A stretch of DNA of 64,000 nt, taken from NCBI RefSeq assembly GCF_036946125.1, contig NZ_JAQIJT010000002.1, positions 837,001 through 901,000 on the forward strand, in the 5' to 3' direction. Positions 44,043 to 52,442 of the stretch are shown here, one piece after another. Position numbers and translations under genes: made by a program. Every line of letters begins with the position of its first letter. The stretch's first letter is position 1. The notes under the pieces were generated by a model. It saw only the letters and a program-made list of their open reading frames with translations, was not told the DNA's origin and did not search any database. The DNA comes from Sphingomonas adhaesiva. GTDB lineage: Bacteria > Pseudomonadota > Alphaproteobacteria > Sphingomonadales > Sphingomonadaceae.

Positions 44043-44787
44043 GGCGGCGGTGTGGGCGATGCTGCTCGGGGTGCTGGGGGCGATCGCGGGCAGTTTCCTG
44101 GCGACGATCGCGGTGCGCTGGCCGCAGGAGCGGTCGGTCCTGCGCGGGCGATCGGCGTGCGACGGGTGCGCCCGGACGCTGCGCGCGCGCGATCTGGTGC
44201 CGCTGCTCAGCTGGGCGGTGGCGCGCGGGCGATGCCGCGCGTGCGGCACGCGGATCGATGCGCGGCATCCGGGAATCGAGGCGGGGTGCGCGGCGATCGG
44301 GGTGGCGAGCGCGCTGGCGGCACCGGGGCCGGCGGGCATGGCGGGGGCGGTGTTCGGCTGGCTGCTGCTGACGCTGGCGGTGATGGATGCGCGCGATTTC
44401 TGGCTGCCGGATGCGCTGACGCTGGCGCTGGGGCTGGGGGGCGTGGCGTCGAGCCTGATCGCGCCGCCGGAGCCGACCGACCGGCTGATCGGCGGGGTGG
44501 CGGGCTTCGCGCTGCTGTGGCTGGTCGCGGCGGGCTATCGCGCGTGGCGCGGTGCGGAGGGCATGGGCGGGGGCGATCCCAAGCTGTTCGGCGGCATCGG
44601 GCTGTGGTTGGGATGGCGGATGCTGCCCCCGGTGCTGCTGGTGGCGGGGCTGGTCGGGCTGGGCTGGACGCTGTGGCGGCGATGGCGCGGCGAGGCGGTC
44701 GCGCGGGACGACATGATGCCGCTGGGCACGCTGATGGCGATCGCGGCTTACCCGGCGTGGCTGGTCATGGTACGTCACGGACCATGA
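44035..44787 (+). CDS. Prepilin peptidase (A24 type, with N-terminal CxxC...CxxC domain)
   Basis: 250 residues starting at GTG 44035. The zinc-binding N-terminal domain has CDGC (about 39-42) and CRAC (about 66-69). The A24 aspartyl protease domain has the motifs MDARDFWLPD (first Asp) and GGGDPKLFG (second Asp), with several membrane helices. It cleaves and N-methylates type IV/Flp prepilins. No prepilin or pilus assembly genes are adjacent; the only other pilus-type gene in the window is cpaF at 9731. A hypothetical exported protein gene overlaps its stop by 4 bases. Confidence 0.9.
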   Translation: MAEAAVWAMLLGVLGAIAGSFLATIAVRWPQERSVLRGRSACDGCARTLRARDLVPLLSWAVARGRCRACGTRIDARHPGIEAGCAAIGVASALAAPGPAGMAGAVFGWLLLTLAVMDARDFWLPDALTLALGLGGVASSLIAPPEPTDRLIGGVAGFALLWLVAAGYRAWRGAEGMGGGDPKLFGGIGLWLGWRMLPPVLLVAGLVGLGWTLWRRWRGEAVARDDMMPLGTLMAIAAYPAWLVMVRHGP

Positions 44788-45224
44788 CGATCGCGCTCCT
44801 TCTCGCGCTGGTTCAGGCGGCGGCGCTGCCCGCCGCCTCGATCGACGGGCTGCCGCTCGGGGCGCTGCCGCAACAGGCGCTGCCGGCGAAGGGATGCGCG
44901 GCGTATCTGTTCACCACCGGGGAGACGCGCGTGCTGGCGGCGATGGTCACCGCCGACCCCGGCAGCCTGCGCGTCGCGCTGGATGGGAAGGTCGCGGACT
45001 ATCCGCGCATCGACGGCACCGACGGGCGCGCGGCGACGCTGGGATTCACCCCGGAGGCGCGCTTCGCCGCCGGCGATGTCAGCGCCACGCTGGACATGCG
45101 GGTCGAGCAGCGCGCGACGCTGGGACAGGGGGCGGCGGTGCCGACCGCGACGTTGCGGATCGATCGCGCGGGGCGGGACACGATCGTGGTGCCGATGGCG
45201 GGACTGGTGGGGTGTTCGAACTAA
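44784..45224 (+). CDS. Exported hypothetical protein
   Basis: 146 residues. A short signal-peptide-like start (MTIALLLALVQAAALPAAS, cleavage about 16-19) precedes a beta-rich domain with two cysteines (GCAAYLFTTGE and GLVGCSN) that may form a disulfide. Overlap ATGA with the prepilin peptidase suggests coupling. I do not recognise the family. Confidence 0.6.
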   Translation: MTIALLLALVQAAALPAASIDGLPLGALPQQALPAKGCAAYLFTTGETRVLAAMVTADPGSLRVALDGKVADYPRIDGTDGRAATLGFTPEARFAAGDVSATLDMRVEQRATLGQGAAVPTATLRIDRAGRDTIVVPMAGLVGCSN

Positions 45225-45251
45225 AAAGATAACGGTCAACGGGAGAGCGCG

Positions 45252-46664
45252 ATGAAGCAGATACTGGAGGCACAGCGCCGCGCATTCATGGCCGCGCTGC
45301 CGGAGCCGCTGTCGGTTCGCAAGGACCGGCTGCGCCGCGCCGCGGCGATGATCGCGGATCATGCCGACCGCTTCTGCGATGCGCTGAGCGAGGATTTCGG
45401 GCACCGCAGCCGCGACCAGTCGATGCTGACCGATATCGGCGGCTCGATCGCGCCGATCACGCATGCGATGAAACACGTCGACCGCTGGGCGAGGACCGAG
45501 AAGCGCAAGGTGCAGTTCCCGCTGGGGCTGCTGGGGGCGAAGGCGGCGGTGGAATACCAGCCCAAGGGCGTCGTCGGCGTGATCGCGCCGTGGAATTTTC
45601 CGGTCAATCTGGTGATGTCGCCGCTGGCGGGCATCTTCGCCGCGGGCAATCGCGCGATGGTGAAGACCAGCGAGTTCACGCCCGCGACCTCGGCTGTGTT
45701 CGAGGAGGTGGCGGCGCGCTATTTCCCGCCCGAGGAGCTGGCGTTCGTGACCGGCGGGCCGGAGGTGGGCAAGGCCTTCGCCGAGCTGCCGTTCGACCAT
45801 CTGATCTTCACCGGGGCGACGGGGATCGCGAAGCACATCCTGCATGCCGCGGCCGACCATCTGGTCCCGGTCACGCTGGAGCTGGGCGGCAAGTCGCCGG
45901 TGATCGTCGGCAAGGGCGCGGACATCGCGCGCACGACCGAGCGGGTGGCGCTGGGCAAGATGCTGAACGCCGGGCAGATCTGCCTGGCGCCCGATTACAT
46001 GCTGGTGCCCGCCGAGCAGGAGGGCGCGGTGGTCGAGGGGCTGAAGACCGCGGCCACGGCGATGTATCCGACCGTGCTGTCGAACCCGGACTATACCTCC
46101 ATCATCAACGACCGGCATCATCAGCGGCTGACCGACTGGATCGAGGATGCGCGCGCCAAGGGCGCGACGATCGAGACGGTGAACCCCGCGGGCGAGGATT
46201 TCGCCGCGTCGAACAGCCGGAAGATGCCGCTGCATATCGTGCGCGACGTGACCGACGACATGACGCTGATGCAGGAGGAGATCTTCGGCCCCGTCCTGCC
46301 GATCCGCCGCTATTCCGGCGGCGTCGACGGCGCGATCGGGGCGGTCAATGCGCGCGACCGGCCGCTGGCGGTCTATTATTTCGGGCAGGACGAGGCCGAG
46401 CAGCGCCGCGTGCTGGATCGCACCATCTCGGGCGGGGCGACGATCAACGACGTGATCTTCCACGTGTCGATGGAGGACCTGCCCTTCGGCGGCGTCGGGC
46501 CATCGGGGATGGGGGCGTATCACGGCCAGGACGGCTTCAGGACGTTCAGCCATGCCAAGGCGGTGTACCGCCAGCCGAAGATCGACGTGGCGAAGCTCGC
46601 CGGCCTCAAGCCGCCCTATGGCAGCGCGACGCGGCGCGCGGTGGCCGGGCAGATGAAGCGCTGA
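45252..46664 (+). CDS. Aldehyde dehydrogenase (coniferyl aldehyde dehydrogenase-like)
   Basis: 470 residues with the ALDH active site: catalytic Cys244 in NAGQICLAPDYM and general base Glu210 in LELGGKS. The segment APWNFPVNLVMSPLAG forms the NAD pocket. The length, the QFPLGLLGAKAAVEYQPKG linker and the C-terminal hydrophobic extension match coniferyl/vanillin-type aldehyde dehydrogenases. Likely reaction: NAD-dependent oxidation of an aromatic aldehyde to its acid. It ends by overlapping the next ORF. Confidence 0.9.
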   Translation: MKQILEAQRRAFMAALPEPLSVRKDRLRRAAAMIADHADRFCDALSEDFGHRSRDQSMLTDIGGSIAPITHAMKHVDRWARTEKRKVQFPLGLLGAKAAVEYQPKGVVGVIAPWNFPVNLVMSPLAGIFAAGNRAMVKTSEFTPATSAVFEEVAARYFPPEELAFVTGGPEVGKAFAELPFDHLIFTGATGIAKHILHAAADHLVPVTLELGGKSPVIVGKGADIARTTERVALGKMLNAGQICLAPDYMLVPAEQEGAVVEGLKTAATAMYPTVLSNPDYTSIINDRHHQRLTDWIEDARAKGATIETVNPAGEDFAASNSRKMPLHIVRDVTDDMTLMQEEIFGPVLPIRRYSGGVDGAIGAVNARDRPLAVYYFGQDEAEQRRVLDRTISGGATINDVIFHVSMEDLPFGGVGPSGMGAYHGQDGFRTFSHAKAVYRQPKIDVAKLAGLKPPYGSATRRAVAGQMKR

Positions 46665-47269
46665 CGCACGAGGCGGCGCTGGTCGCGCTGCTGGCGGCGG
46701 ATGCCGGGCGGGGCGCGGCGCTGACGGCGGTGCGCGCGCTGGCGCTGCCGGACGCGTGGATCGGCGCGGGCTTCGTGCGCGATGCGGTCTGGGATGCGCT
46801 GCATGGCCGCGCGGGGGCGCCCCCGGCGGGGGACGTGGATGTCGTCTGGCACGATCCCGTCCGGTGCGACGCGGCGACCGACCGGCAGCTCGAAGGCGTA
46901 TTGCGCGACGGGCTGCCCGCGTACGATTGGTCGGTGAAGAACCAGGCGCGGATGCACGAGCGCAACGGCGATGCGCGTTACCGCGATGTCGCCGAGGCGA
47001 TGCGGGCGTGGCCGGAGACGGCGACCGCGGTGGCGGTGCGGCTGAACGGTGACGATCGCATCGAGATCAATGCGCCGTACGGGCTGGACGACCTGTTCGC
47101 TCTGGTGCTGCGGCCGACGGCGGGGTTCGTCACCGCCAAGCGTGGGGTCTTCGATGCGCGCGTGGCCGGGAAGGCGTGGCTGACGCGTTATCCGCGGTTG
47201 CGGGTGGAATCAAAAAGCCCGGCGGAACCGTCCGCCGGGCCGTGTCGCCCCGGGGGCGTGGGCGCCTAG
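46661..47269 (+). CDS. Nucleotidyltransferase family protein (DUF925/NTP_transf_6-like)
   Basis: Up to 202 residues. The domain core is IGAGFVRDAVWDALHG followed by GDVDVVWHDP, the Asp-x-Asp metal site of nucleotidyltransferase folds. No ATG, GTG or TTG exists before codon 24; the frame begins either at CTG 46661, directly at the ALDH stop (coupled), or at GTG 46730, which would remove the first 23 residues. The end of the ORF reads through the hairpin at 47217-47240, giving a Pro/Gly-rich tail that is probably not functional. The substrate is unknown. Confidence 0.72.
   Translation: MTHEAALVALLAADAGRGAALTAVRALALPDAWIGAGFVRDAVWDALHGRAGAPPAGDVDVVWHDPVRCDAATDRQLEGVLRDGLPAYDWSVKNQARMHERNGDARYRDVAEAMRAWPETATAVAVRLNGDDRIEINAPYGLDDLFALVLRPTAGFVTAKRGVFDARVAGKAWLTRYPRLRVESKSPAEPSAGPCRPGGVGA
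47212..47240 (-). terminator. Intrinsic terminator of the DUF465 gene
   Basis: A perfect 10-bp stem GCCCGGCGGA/TCCGCCGGGC (47217-47226 with 47231-47240, loop ACCG) is followed on the minus strand by five T residues (47212-47216). It terminates the convergent small gene whose stop is at 47266, while also encoding the C-terminus of the nucleotidyltransferase ORF. Confidence 0.85.
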
Positions 47270-47424
47270 TGACTTGAGGCGATCTCTTCCTTGAGCCTGA
47301 GCTTCTGCTTCTTCAGTTCCGCGATCGCCACCGTATCCGGCATGGGACGCTGCGACTCGGCGACGATACGCTGGTCGAGGTTCGCATGCTTGGCCTCGAG
47401 GGCCGAGATGTGCGCGGTCTGCAT
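47266..47424 (-). CDS. DUF465 (YdcH-type) family protein
   Basis: 52 residues, one coiled-coil helix pair with ALEAKHANLDQRIVAES and IAELKKQKLRLKEEIA. The start at ATG 47424 is supported by AAGGAGG at ideal spacing. DUF465 proteins are small, helical and widespread in alphaproteobacteria; no biochemical role is established. A second DUF465-like gene lies divergently at 47609. Confidence 0.85.
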   Translation of the reverse strand: MQTAHISALEAKHANLDQRIVAESQRPMPDTVAIAELKKQKLRLKEEIASSH

Positions 47425-47608
47425 GGCAGTAGCCTCCTTCGTGGTTGAACCAACAGTCCCGGATTGAACCACGAACCGCCGACAAAGTCGCGTCAATTTT
47501 CGTTGCTTTCGACCGATCGCGGCAGATGTGCGACGACGTGCGATTCGGGGATGACAGCCGCCGGGTCGCTTACGCTAAGGGGAGGCAGGCGCGCTGTTGG
47601 GGGATGCG

Positions 47609-47818
47609 ATGGACGACAGGCTGGACGATGGTGAGGCGATCGCGCGGCTGAACCTGCTGCGGATCGAGCATCGCGACCTGGACGCCGCGATCGTCGCGCT
47701 GGCGGCAGGCGGCGGCCCCGATCAACTGCAGATGATGCGGCTGAAGAAGCGCAAGCTGCGGCTGCGCGACGAGATCGCCGCGCTGGAGGATCAGCTGATC
47801 CCCGACATCATCGCCTGA
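47609..47818 (+). CDS. DUF465 (YdcH-type) family protein, second copy
   Basis: 69 residues with the same helix pattern (LNLLRIEHRDLDAAI, then MMRLKKRKLRLRDEIAALED). It is divergent from the first copy, 184 bp between starts. It is upstream of and possibly co-transcribed with the DUF1465 gene. ATG 47609 has GGGGGA upstream. Confidence 0.8.
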   Translation: MDDRLDDGEAIARLNLLRIEHRDLDAAIVALAAGGGPDQLQMMRLKKRKLRLRDEIAALEDQLIPDIIA

Positions 47819-47901
47819 TACGGCGAAAATGAGACGAACGGCGCGGCGTTTAGCATAAGCATCGCTTGGCCGCGGTGCGGCGTTCGTGGCACAGCACGGG
47901 G

Positions 47902-48363
47902 ATGGCCGAGTTCCTGACCGACCCACTGATGCACCGCCGCCTGATCGACTCCTTCTACACGGAGGCGATGCTGCTGGCGGACGAGGCACGCAGCTATTTC
48001 GACGAGGGCGGGCGGGCCGAGCGCGAGGCGCTGTCGCCGATGGACCGCGTCGCGTTCAGCTGCGAATCGCTGAAGGTGACGACGCGGCTGATGCATGTGA
48101 TCGCCTGGCTGCTGACGCAGCGCGCGGTGATCGCGGGCGAGCTGACGCCGGGGCAGGCGTTGCAGCAGCAGCGGCGGCTGGGCAGCGCACCCGTGAGCGA
48201 CGCGACCGTACTGGACACAATGCCGGTCCCGGCCCGCGGCATGATCGTGGCGAGCATCGACCTGCATCGACGGGTCGCGCGGCTGGACGAGGCACAGGAG
48301 GTGGAGGCGCCGGTGGTGAGCCCGGCGCGGACGATGCTGGACCGGCTGGCGACGTCGTTCTGA
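47902..48363 (+). CDS. DUF1465 family protein (RcdA-like)
   Basis: 153 residues, mostly helical (RRLIDSFYTEAMLLADEARSYFDE, then SPMDRVAFSCESLKVTTRLMHVIAWLL). From memory, DUF1465 includes RcdA of Caulobacter, a ClpXP adaptor needed for CtrA degradation; a three-helix fold fits. If that applies here, the protein would take part in cell-cycle proteolysis. ATG 47902 follows GGGGATG with weak spacing; the in-frame ATG 47866 is rejected because it begins in a low-complexity stretch. Confidence 0.75.
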   Translation: MAEFLTDPLMHRRLIDSFYTEAMLLADEARSYFDEGGRAEREALSPMDRVAFSCESLKVTTRLMHVIAWLLTQRAVIAGELTPGQALQQQRRLGSAPVSDATVLDTMPVPARGMIVASIDLHRRVARLDEAQEVEAPVVSPARTMLDRLATSF

Positions 48364-48445
48364 GGGGACGGCCGCGCGGGTGAAGGTAGTCGCCCCTCGC
48401 CTAGCGGGGGAGCACGGGGAAGGAAGGATGGCGGAAGCCTGCGCC

Positions 48446-49420
48446 TCAGGCCACCAGCTTGAGGCGTTCCTTTGCCGCCCGATATTCGCGCTCCATGCGG
48501 TCGATGCGGTCCGCGACCGACTCGACCTGGTCGATGACGCCGATGCCCTGGCCCGAGCCCCAGATGTCGCGCCATGCCTTCGCCTTGGGCGCGCCGTCGT
48601 TGCCGCCGCTGCCGAAGTCCATCGTCTTGTAATCCCCCTTGGGCAGATTGTCCGGGTCCAGCCCGGCATTGACGATCGAGCCGCGCAGGTAGTTGCCGTG
48701 CACGCCGGTGAAGAGGTCGGAATAGACGATGTCGGCGGCGCGGCTGTCGACGATGCCCTGCTTGTAGCGATCGTCCGCGTTCGCTTCCTCGGTCGCGATG
48801 AAGGCCGAGCCGATATAGGCGAAGTCGGCGCCCATCGCCTGCGCGGACAGCACCGCGGCGCCGCTGGCGATCGAGCCGGACAGCGCCAGCGGGCCGTCGA
48901 ACCACTGGCGGATTTCCTGGATCAGCGCGAAGGGCGAGGTGCGTCCGGCGTGCCCGCCGGCACCCGCGGCGACCGCGATGAGGCCGTCGGCGCCCTTCTC
49001 CACCGCCTTGCGGGCGAAGCGGTCGTCGATGACGTCGTGCAGCGTGATCCCGCCCCAGCCGTGCACGGCCTGGTTCAGCTCCTCGCGCGCGCCCAGCGAG
49101 GTGATGGTGATCGGGACCTGCCACTTCTCGCAGGTGGCGAGGTCCTGCTCCAGCCGGTCGTTGGACTTGTGGACGATCTGGTTCACCGCGAAGGGCGCGG
49201 CGGGGCGATCGGGGTTCTGGCGGTTGTGCGCGGCCAGTTCCTCGGTGATGCGGTGGAGCCATTCGTCGAGCAGCGTCTGCGGGCGCGCGTTGAGCGCCGG
49301 GAACGATCCCACGATCCCCGCCTTGCACTGGGCGATCACCAGTTCCGGGCCGGAGATGATGAACAGCGGCGACCCGATGACGGGCAGGCGCAGGCGGGAC
49401 ATGATGCTCGGGATCGACAT
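48446..49420 (-). CDS. Nitronate monooxygenase (2-nitropropane dioxygenase family)
   Basis: 324 residues in a TIM-barrel FMN fold with LPVIGSPLFIISGPELVIAQCKAG at the start and the FMN-phosphate segment GAGGHAGRTSP. The central GFADVVN-type substitution is not seen. It oxidises nitronates or may be an enoyl reductase-like FMN enzyme. ATG 49420 is used; M7 (base 49402) is also possible. Downstream (minus strand) there is nothing further in the same direction. Confidence 0.87.
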   Translation of the reverse strand: MSIPSIMSRLRLPVIGSPLFIISGPELVIAQCKAGIVGSFPALNARPQTLLDEWLHRITEELAAHNRQNPDRPAAPFAVNQIVHKSNDRLEQDLATCEKWQVPITITSLGAREELNQAVHGWGGITLHDVIDDRFARKAVEKGADGLIAVAAGAGGHAGRTSPFALIQEIRQWFDGPLALSGSIASGAAVLSAQAMGADFAYIGSAFIATEEANADDRYKQGIVDSRAADIVYSDLFTGVHGNYLRGSIVNAGLDPDNLPKGDYKTMDFGSGGNDGAPKAKAWRDIWGSGQGIGVIDQVESVADRIDRMEREYRAAKERLKLVA

Positions 49421-49465
49421 AACGCGGGTTATGTCGGGGGGCGGGGGGGATGGCAAGTGCGGTAT

Positions 49466-49538
49466 CCAGCTCTCCCCCCGGCCTTCGCCGGGGAACGTTG
49501 GGAAGGAGCGGGACCCCCGGGTCGAGCCCGGGGTGACG
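49466..49538. repeat. Intergenic repeats: family 2 palindrome and family 1 half copy
   Basis: CCCCGGCCTTCGCCGGGGAA at about 49473-49494 is followed by the half copy ACCCCCGGGTCGAGCCCGGGG at about 49511-49532. They lie between two genes on the minus strand. Confidence 0.65.
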
Positions 49539-49546
49539 AGGTTCGC

Positions 49547-50071
49547 CTACTCCACCCGCTCCAGCCCCGATGCCGCTTCGCGAGCGTTGCGGACGTAGTG
49601 CGCCGCGGAGATCTTCAGCCCGGCGACCGCGGCGTCGTCCAGCTCGCGCACCGCCTTCGCCGGGCTGCCGATGATGAGGCTGCGCGGCGGGAAGGTCTTG
49701 CCCTCCGTCACCAGCGCGCCCGCGCCGATCAGGCAGTCGTCGGGGATGACCGCGTTGTTGAGCACGGTGGCGCCCATCCCGATCAGCACGCGGTTGCCGA
49801 TGGTGCAGCCGTGGAGGATGGCGTGATGGCCGACCGTGCAATCCTCCCCCACCGTCAGCGGACTGCCCGGGTCGGAGTGGAGCATCGCGCCTTCCTGCAC
49901 GTTGCTGCGCGCGCCGATCGGGATCGTGGTGTTGTCGCCGCGGATCACCGCCCCGAACCAGACGCCGACCTCCTCGCCGAGCACCACGTCGCCGATCACG
50001 TCGGCGCTGGGGGCGACCCAGGCGGTGGGATGGCGGGTGGGGCGCTTCCCCCTGAAGGCGTAGAGCGGCAT
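49547..50071 (-). CDS. Gamma-class carbonic anhydrase family protein
   Basis: 174 residues, left-handed beta-helix of hexapeptide repeats. Candidate zinc histidines are His65, His82 and His87 (HSDPGS, GHHAILHG). The helix ends in a C-terminal helix. It is similar to CaiE/PaaY-type bacterial homologues; hydration of CO2 or a ferripyochelin-binding-type annotation is possible, so the activity is inferred. Confidence 0.88.
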   Translation of the reverse strand: MPLYAFRGKRPTRHPTAWVAPSADVIGDVVLGEEVGVWFGAVIRGDNTTIPIGARSNVQEGAMLHSDPGSPLTVGEDCTVGHHAILHGCTIGNRVLIGMGATVLNNAVIPDDCLIGAGALVTEGKTFPPRSLIIGSPAKAVRELDDAAVAGLKISAAHYVRNAREAASGLERVE

Positions 50072-50143
50072 CCTTGTCTCTCCTCGGGATCGTCCCGTTA
50101 CGGGATAGGGGTTAACTGTTCGGCGGCATGGGCCAAATCGTCA

Positions 50144-50335
50144 ATGAAACGTTACGATCCGATGATGGAACGCCGACTCGTCCTGACCCATGAAGCCGCC
50201 CGGCATCCGTTTCGCCGGACGCTGCCGCCGCCCGTGGTGGAGGCGGTGCCGGCGCGGCGCGACGATCAGGACTGGAAACTGTTCGTGCTGAGCTTCGTCG
50301 CGTTCTTCATCTGCTTCTACACGCTGATCGCCTGA
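50144..50335 (+). CDS. Small C-terminally anchored membrane protein, unknown
   Basis: 63 residues. A basic, Pro-rich N-terminal half is followed by one hydrophobic helix at the C-terminus (LFVLSFVAFFICFYTLIA), giving a tail-anchored look. ATG 50144; internal ATGs at 50162 and 50165 are alternatives. No family recognised. It lies 72 bp from the divergent carbonic anhydrase start, and converges tail-to-tail with an MFS gene. Confidence 0.55.
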   Translation: MKRYDPMMERRLVLTHEAARHPFRRTLPPPVVEAVPARRDDQDWKLFVLSFVAFFICFYTLIA

Positions 50336-50338
50336 CGC

Positions 50339-51634
50339 TCAGTCGCAGGCGCGGTGGAGGCGCTGGGCGATCCAAGCGGATATGCCGCACATCGCGACGA
50401 CCAGCAGCAGCAGCTGCGACGGGGTGACGCCCAGCGCGGTGATGCCCGCGACCGCGACCGAGCCGATCGTCATCGCACCGGCATTGACCACGTTGTTGGC
50501 GGCGACCGTGCGGGCGGTCTGGTCCTTCGTCACGGTGGTGGTGAGGAAGGCGTAGAGCGGGACGACGAACATGCCCCCGAAGACCGCGACGCCGAGCAGC
50601 GCCGCCAGTACCACGATCGCGTGCGGCTGCCCCAGGAACCCGGCCATGTCGTAGAGCGTGCCGGCGCGCGCCGGCTCCCACCCCTCCACCGCGAAGCGGA
50701 AGCCCAGCACCGCGACGCCCATGGCGAGGACCGAGGCGGGCGAGAAGCGCGCCGAAATCTGTCCGCGCAGCAGCAGGTTGATGACGACCGAGCCGATCGC
50801 GACCCCGATCGAGAAGACCGCCAGCACCAGGCTGGCGACGCTGGCGTCGGCGGTCAGCACGTTCTTCACCAGCGGCGGGAAGATGATGATGAGGACCGAG
50901 CCGATGGTCCAGAAGAAGCTGATCGCGCAGATGGCGAGGAACAGCCGCGGGATGTGCATCGTCCCCGACACCAGTCGCCACGAGGCGCGGATCGGGTTCC
51001 AGTCCAGCGTCAGCTTCGGCCCCAGCCGGGGCGCGGGCGGCACGCGGCGCGCGGTCAGCCAACCGGCCACCGCCACCAGGAAGGTGAGCGCGGCGACCAA
51101 CGTGGTCGAGTGATAGACGAAACCGGCGACGATCGTGCCGAGCAGGATCGACAGATAGGTTCCCGCCTCCACCAGCCCGGTGCCGCCCAGCACGTCGTCC
51201 TCGTCGAGATGCTGCGGCAGGATCGCATATTTGATCGGGCCGAAGAAGGTGGAATGGATGCCGAGCCCGACGACCGCGGTCAGCATCAGCACGATCGGCA
51301 GCGTGACCGCCCCCGCGCGCGCCAGCATCAGCCCGGCGGCGCCCACGCCCATGATGCCGATCTCCGCGGTCTTCACGATGCGGATGATGCGCGACTTGTC
51401 GACGCTGTCGGCCAGCTGCCCGGCAAGCGCGGACAGCAGGAAGAACGGCAGGATGAAGAGCGCCGCGGCGAGCGCGTTGAAGAAGCTTTCCTGCGTTTCG
51501 TCGGCGAAGATCTCATAGGTGGCGAAGAGGACCATCGCCGTCTTGAAGAGATTGTCATTGAACGCGCCGAGGAACTGGGTGGTGAACAGCGGCAGGAATC
51601 GTCGCCGCTTCAGGAGCCCGAGGGCATTTATCAT
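50339..51634 (-). CDS. MFS transporter (LplT-like)
   Basis: 431 residues with about 12 helices, starting FLPLFTTQFLGAFNDNLFKTAMV, the N-terminal motif seen in LplT lysophospholipid and related flippase-like carriers. The loop QLADSVDKSRIIR replaces the classical MFS GxLaDrxGrr pattern. The likely role is lysophospholipid import or another amphipathic substrate. It is divergent from pgsA (140 bp), a phospholipid synthesis gene, which fits loosely. ATG 51634 is the start; the longer ORF to 51790 overlaps the pgsA region. Confidence 0.82.
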   Translation of the reverse strand: MINALGLLKRRRFLPLFTTQFLGAFNDNLFKTAMVLFATYEIFADETQESFFNALAAALFILPFFLLSALAGQLADSVDKSRIIRIVKTAEIGIMGVGAAGLMLARAGAVTLPIVLMLTAVVGLGIHSTFFGPIKYAILPQHLDEDDVLGGTGLVEAGTYLSILLGTIVAGFVYHSTTLVAALTFLVAVAGWLTARRVPPAPRLGPKLTLDWNPIRASWRLVSGTMHIPRLFLAICAISFFWTIGSVLIIIFPPLVKNVLTADASVASLVLAVFSIGVAIGSVVINLLLRGQISARFSPASVLAMGVAVLGFRFAVEGWEPARAGTLYDMAGFLGQPHAIVVLAALLGVAVFGGMFVVPLYAFLTTTVTKDQTARTVAANNVVNAGAMTIGSVAVAGITALGVTPSQLLLLVVAMCGISAWIAQRLHRACD

Positions 51635-51773
51635 GACGCCGGACCGGCCCCCGTCTGTTGCTACCCGGCGGGGACATAGCGATTGCGGTCGCACGATCCA
51701 AACCCTGATTTTCACGGCCTCCGGATCGACCGCGGGGGTTGCGCGGAGCGCGCGGGCGGTCCACGTCCGGCCC

Positions 51774-52340
51774 ATGTTGTCGCTGCCCAATTTGTTGACC
51801 CTGTCGCGGATCGTGATGGTGCCGCTGCTGGTGGCGTTCCTGTGGTGGCCCAGCTGGCAGGCGGGCTTCGGGATCGCCTTCGCGCTCTACTGCCTGATGG
51901 GGATCACCGATTATTTCGACGGCTATCTGGCGCGCGCGCAGGGGACGGTGTCGAAGCTGGGCGTGTTCCTGGACCCGATCGCGGACAAGATCATGGTCGC
52001 GGCGGTCATCCTGATGCTGGTCGGCACGCGGCACAACGACGTCGCGGCGATCACCGGCATCCACATCATCGCTGCGCTGGTGATCCTGCTGCGCGAGATC
52101 GCGGTCAGCGGGCTGCGCGAGTTCCTGGCGGGGCTGCAGGTGTCGCTGCCGGTGTCGAAGCTGGCGAAGTGGAAAACGACGTTGCAGCTGGTGTCGCTGG
52201 GCGCGCTGATCCTGTCGGGTGCGCTGCCGGACGAGGCGTGGATCAAGGTGATCGGGCTCGCCAGCCTGTGGGGCGCGGCGGCGCTGACGGTGGTGACGGG
52301 GTGGGATTATCTGCGCGTCGGCCTGAAGCATATGGATTGA
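51774..52340 (+). CDS. pgsA: CDP-diacylglycerol-glycerol-3-phosphate 3-phosphatidyltransferase
   Basis: 188 residues with several membrane helices and the CDP-alcohol phosphotransferase motif DGYLAR...G...D...D (DYFDGYLARAQGTVSKLG to LDPIADK). It forms phosphatidylglycerol phosphate at the inner membrane. ATG 51774 begins LSLPNLLTLSR, the family's usual start. It is followed by a repeat and then moaD, a common alphaproteobacterial order. Confidence 0.94.
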   Translation: MLSLPNLLTLSRIVMVPLLVAFLWWPSWQAGFGIAFALYCLMGITDYFDGYLARAQGTVSKLGVFLDPIADKIMVAAVILMLVGTRHNDVAAITGIHIIAALVILLREIAVSGLREFLAGLQVSLPVSKLAKWKTTLQLVSLGALILSGALPDEAWIKVIGLASLWGAAALTVVTGWDYLRVGLKHMD

Positions 52341-52359
52341 GGGTGCACGGGCGCGACAT

Positions 52360-52439
52360 CCGTTCGGCCTGAGCGTAGGCGAAGGCTATGCACGGGTGGC
52401 TGTGCTTCGACTTCGCTCAGCACGAACGGAGGGTTCGGC
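52360..52439. repeat. Intergenic inverted repeat, family 5, ending at the moaD start
   Basis: The left arm CCGTTCGGCCTGAGCG and the right arm CTTCGCTCAGCACGAACGG pair imperfectly across about 50 bp of spacer. It stops three bases before the ATG of moaD and so may affect its translation. Confidence 0.7.
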
Positions 52440-52442
52440 ACG

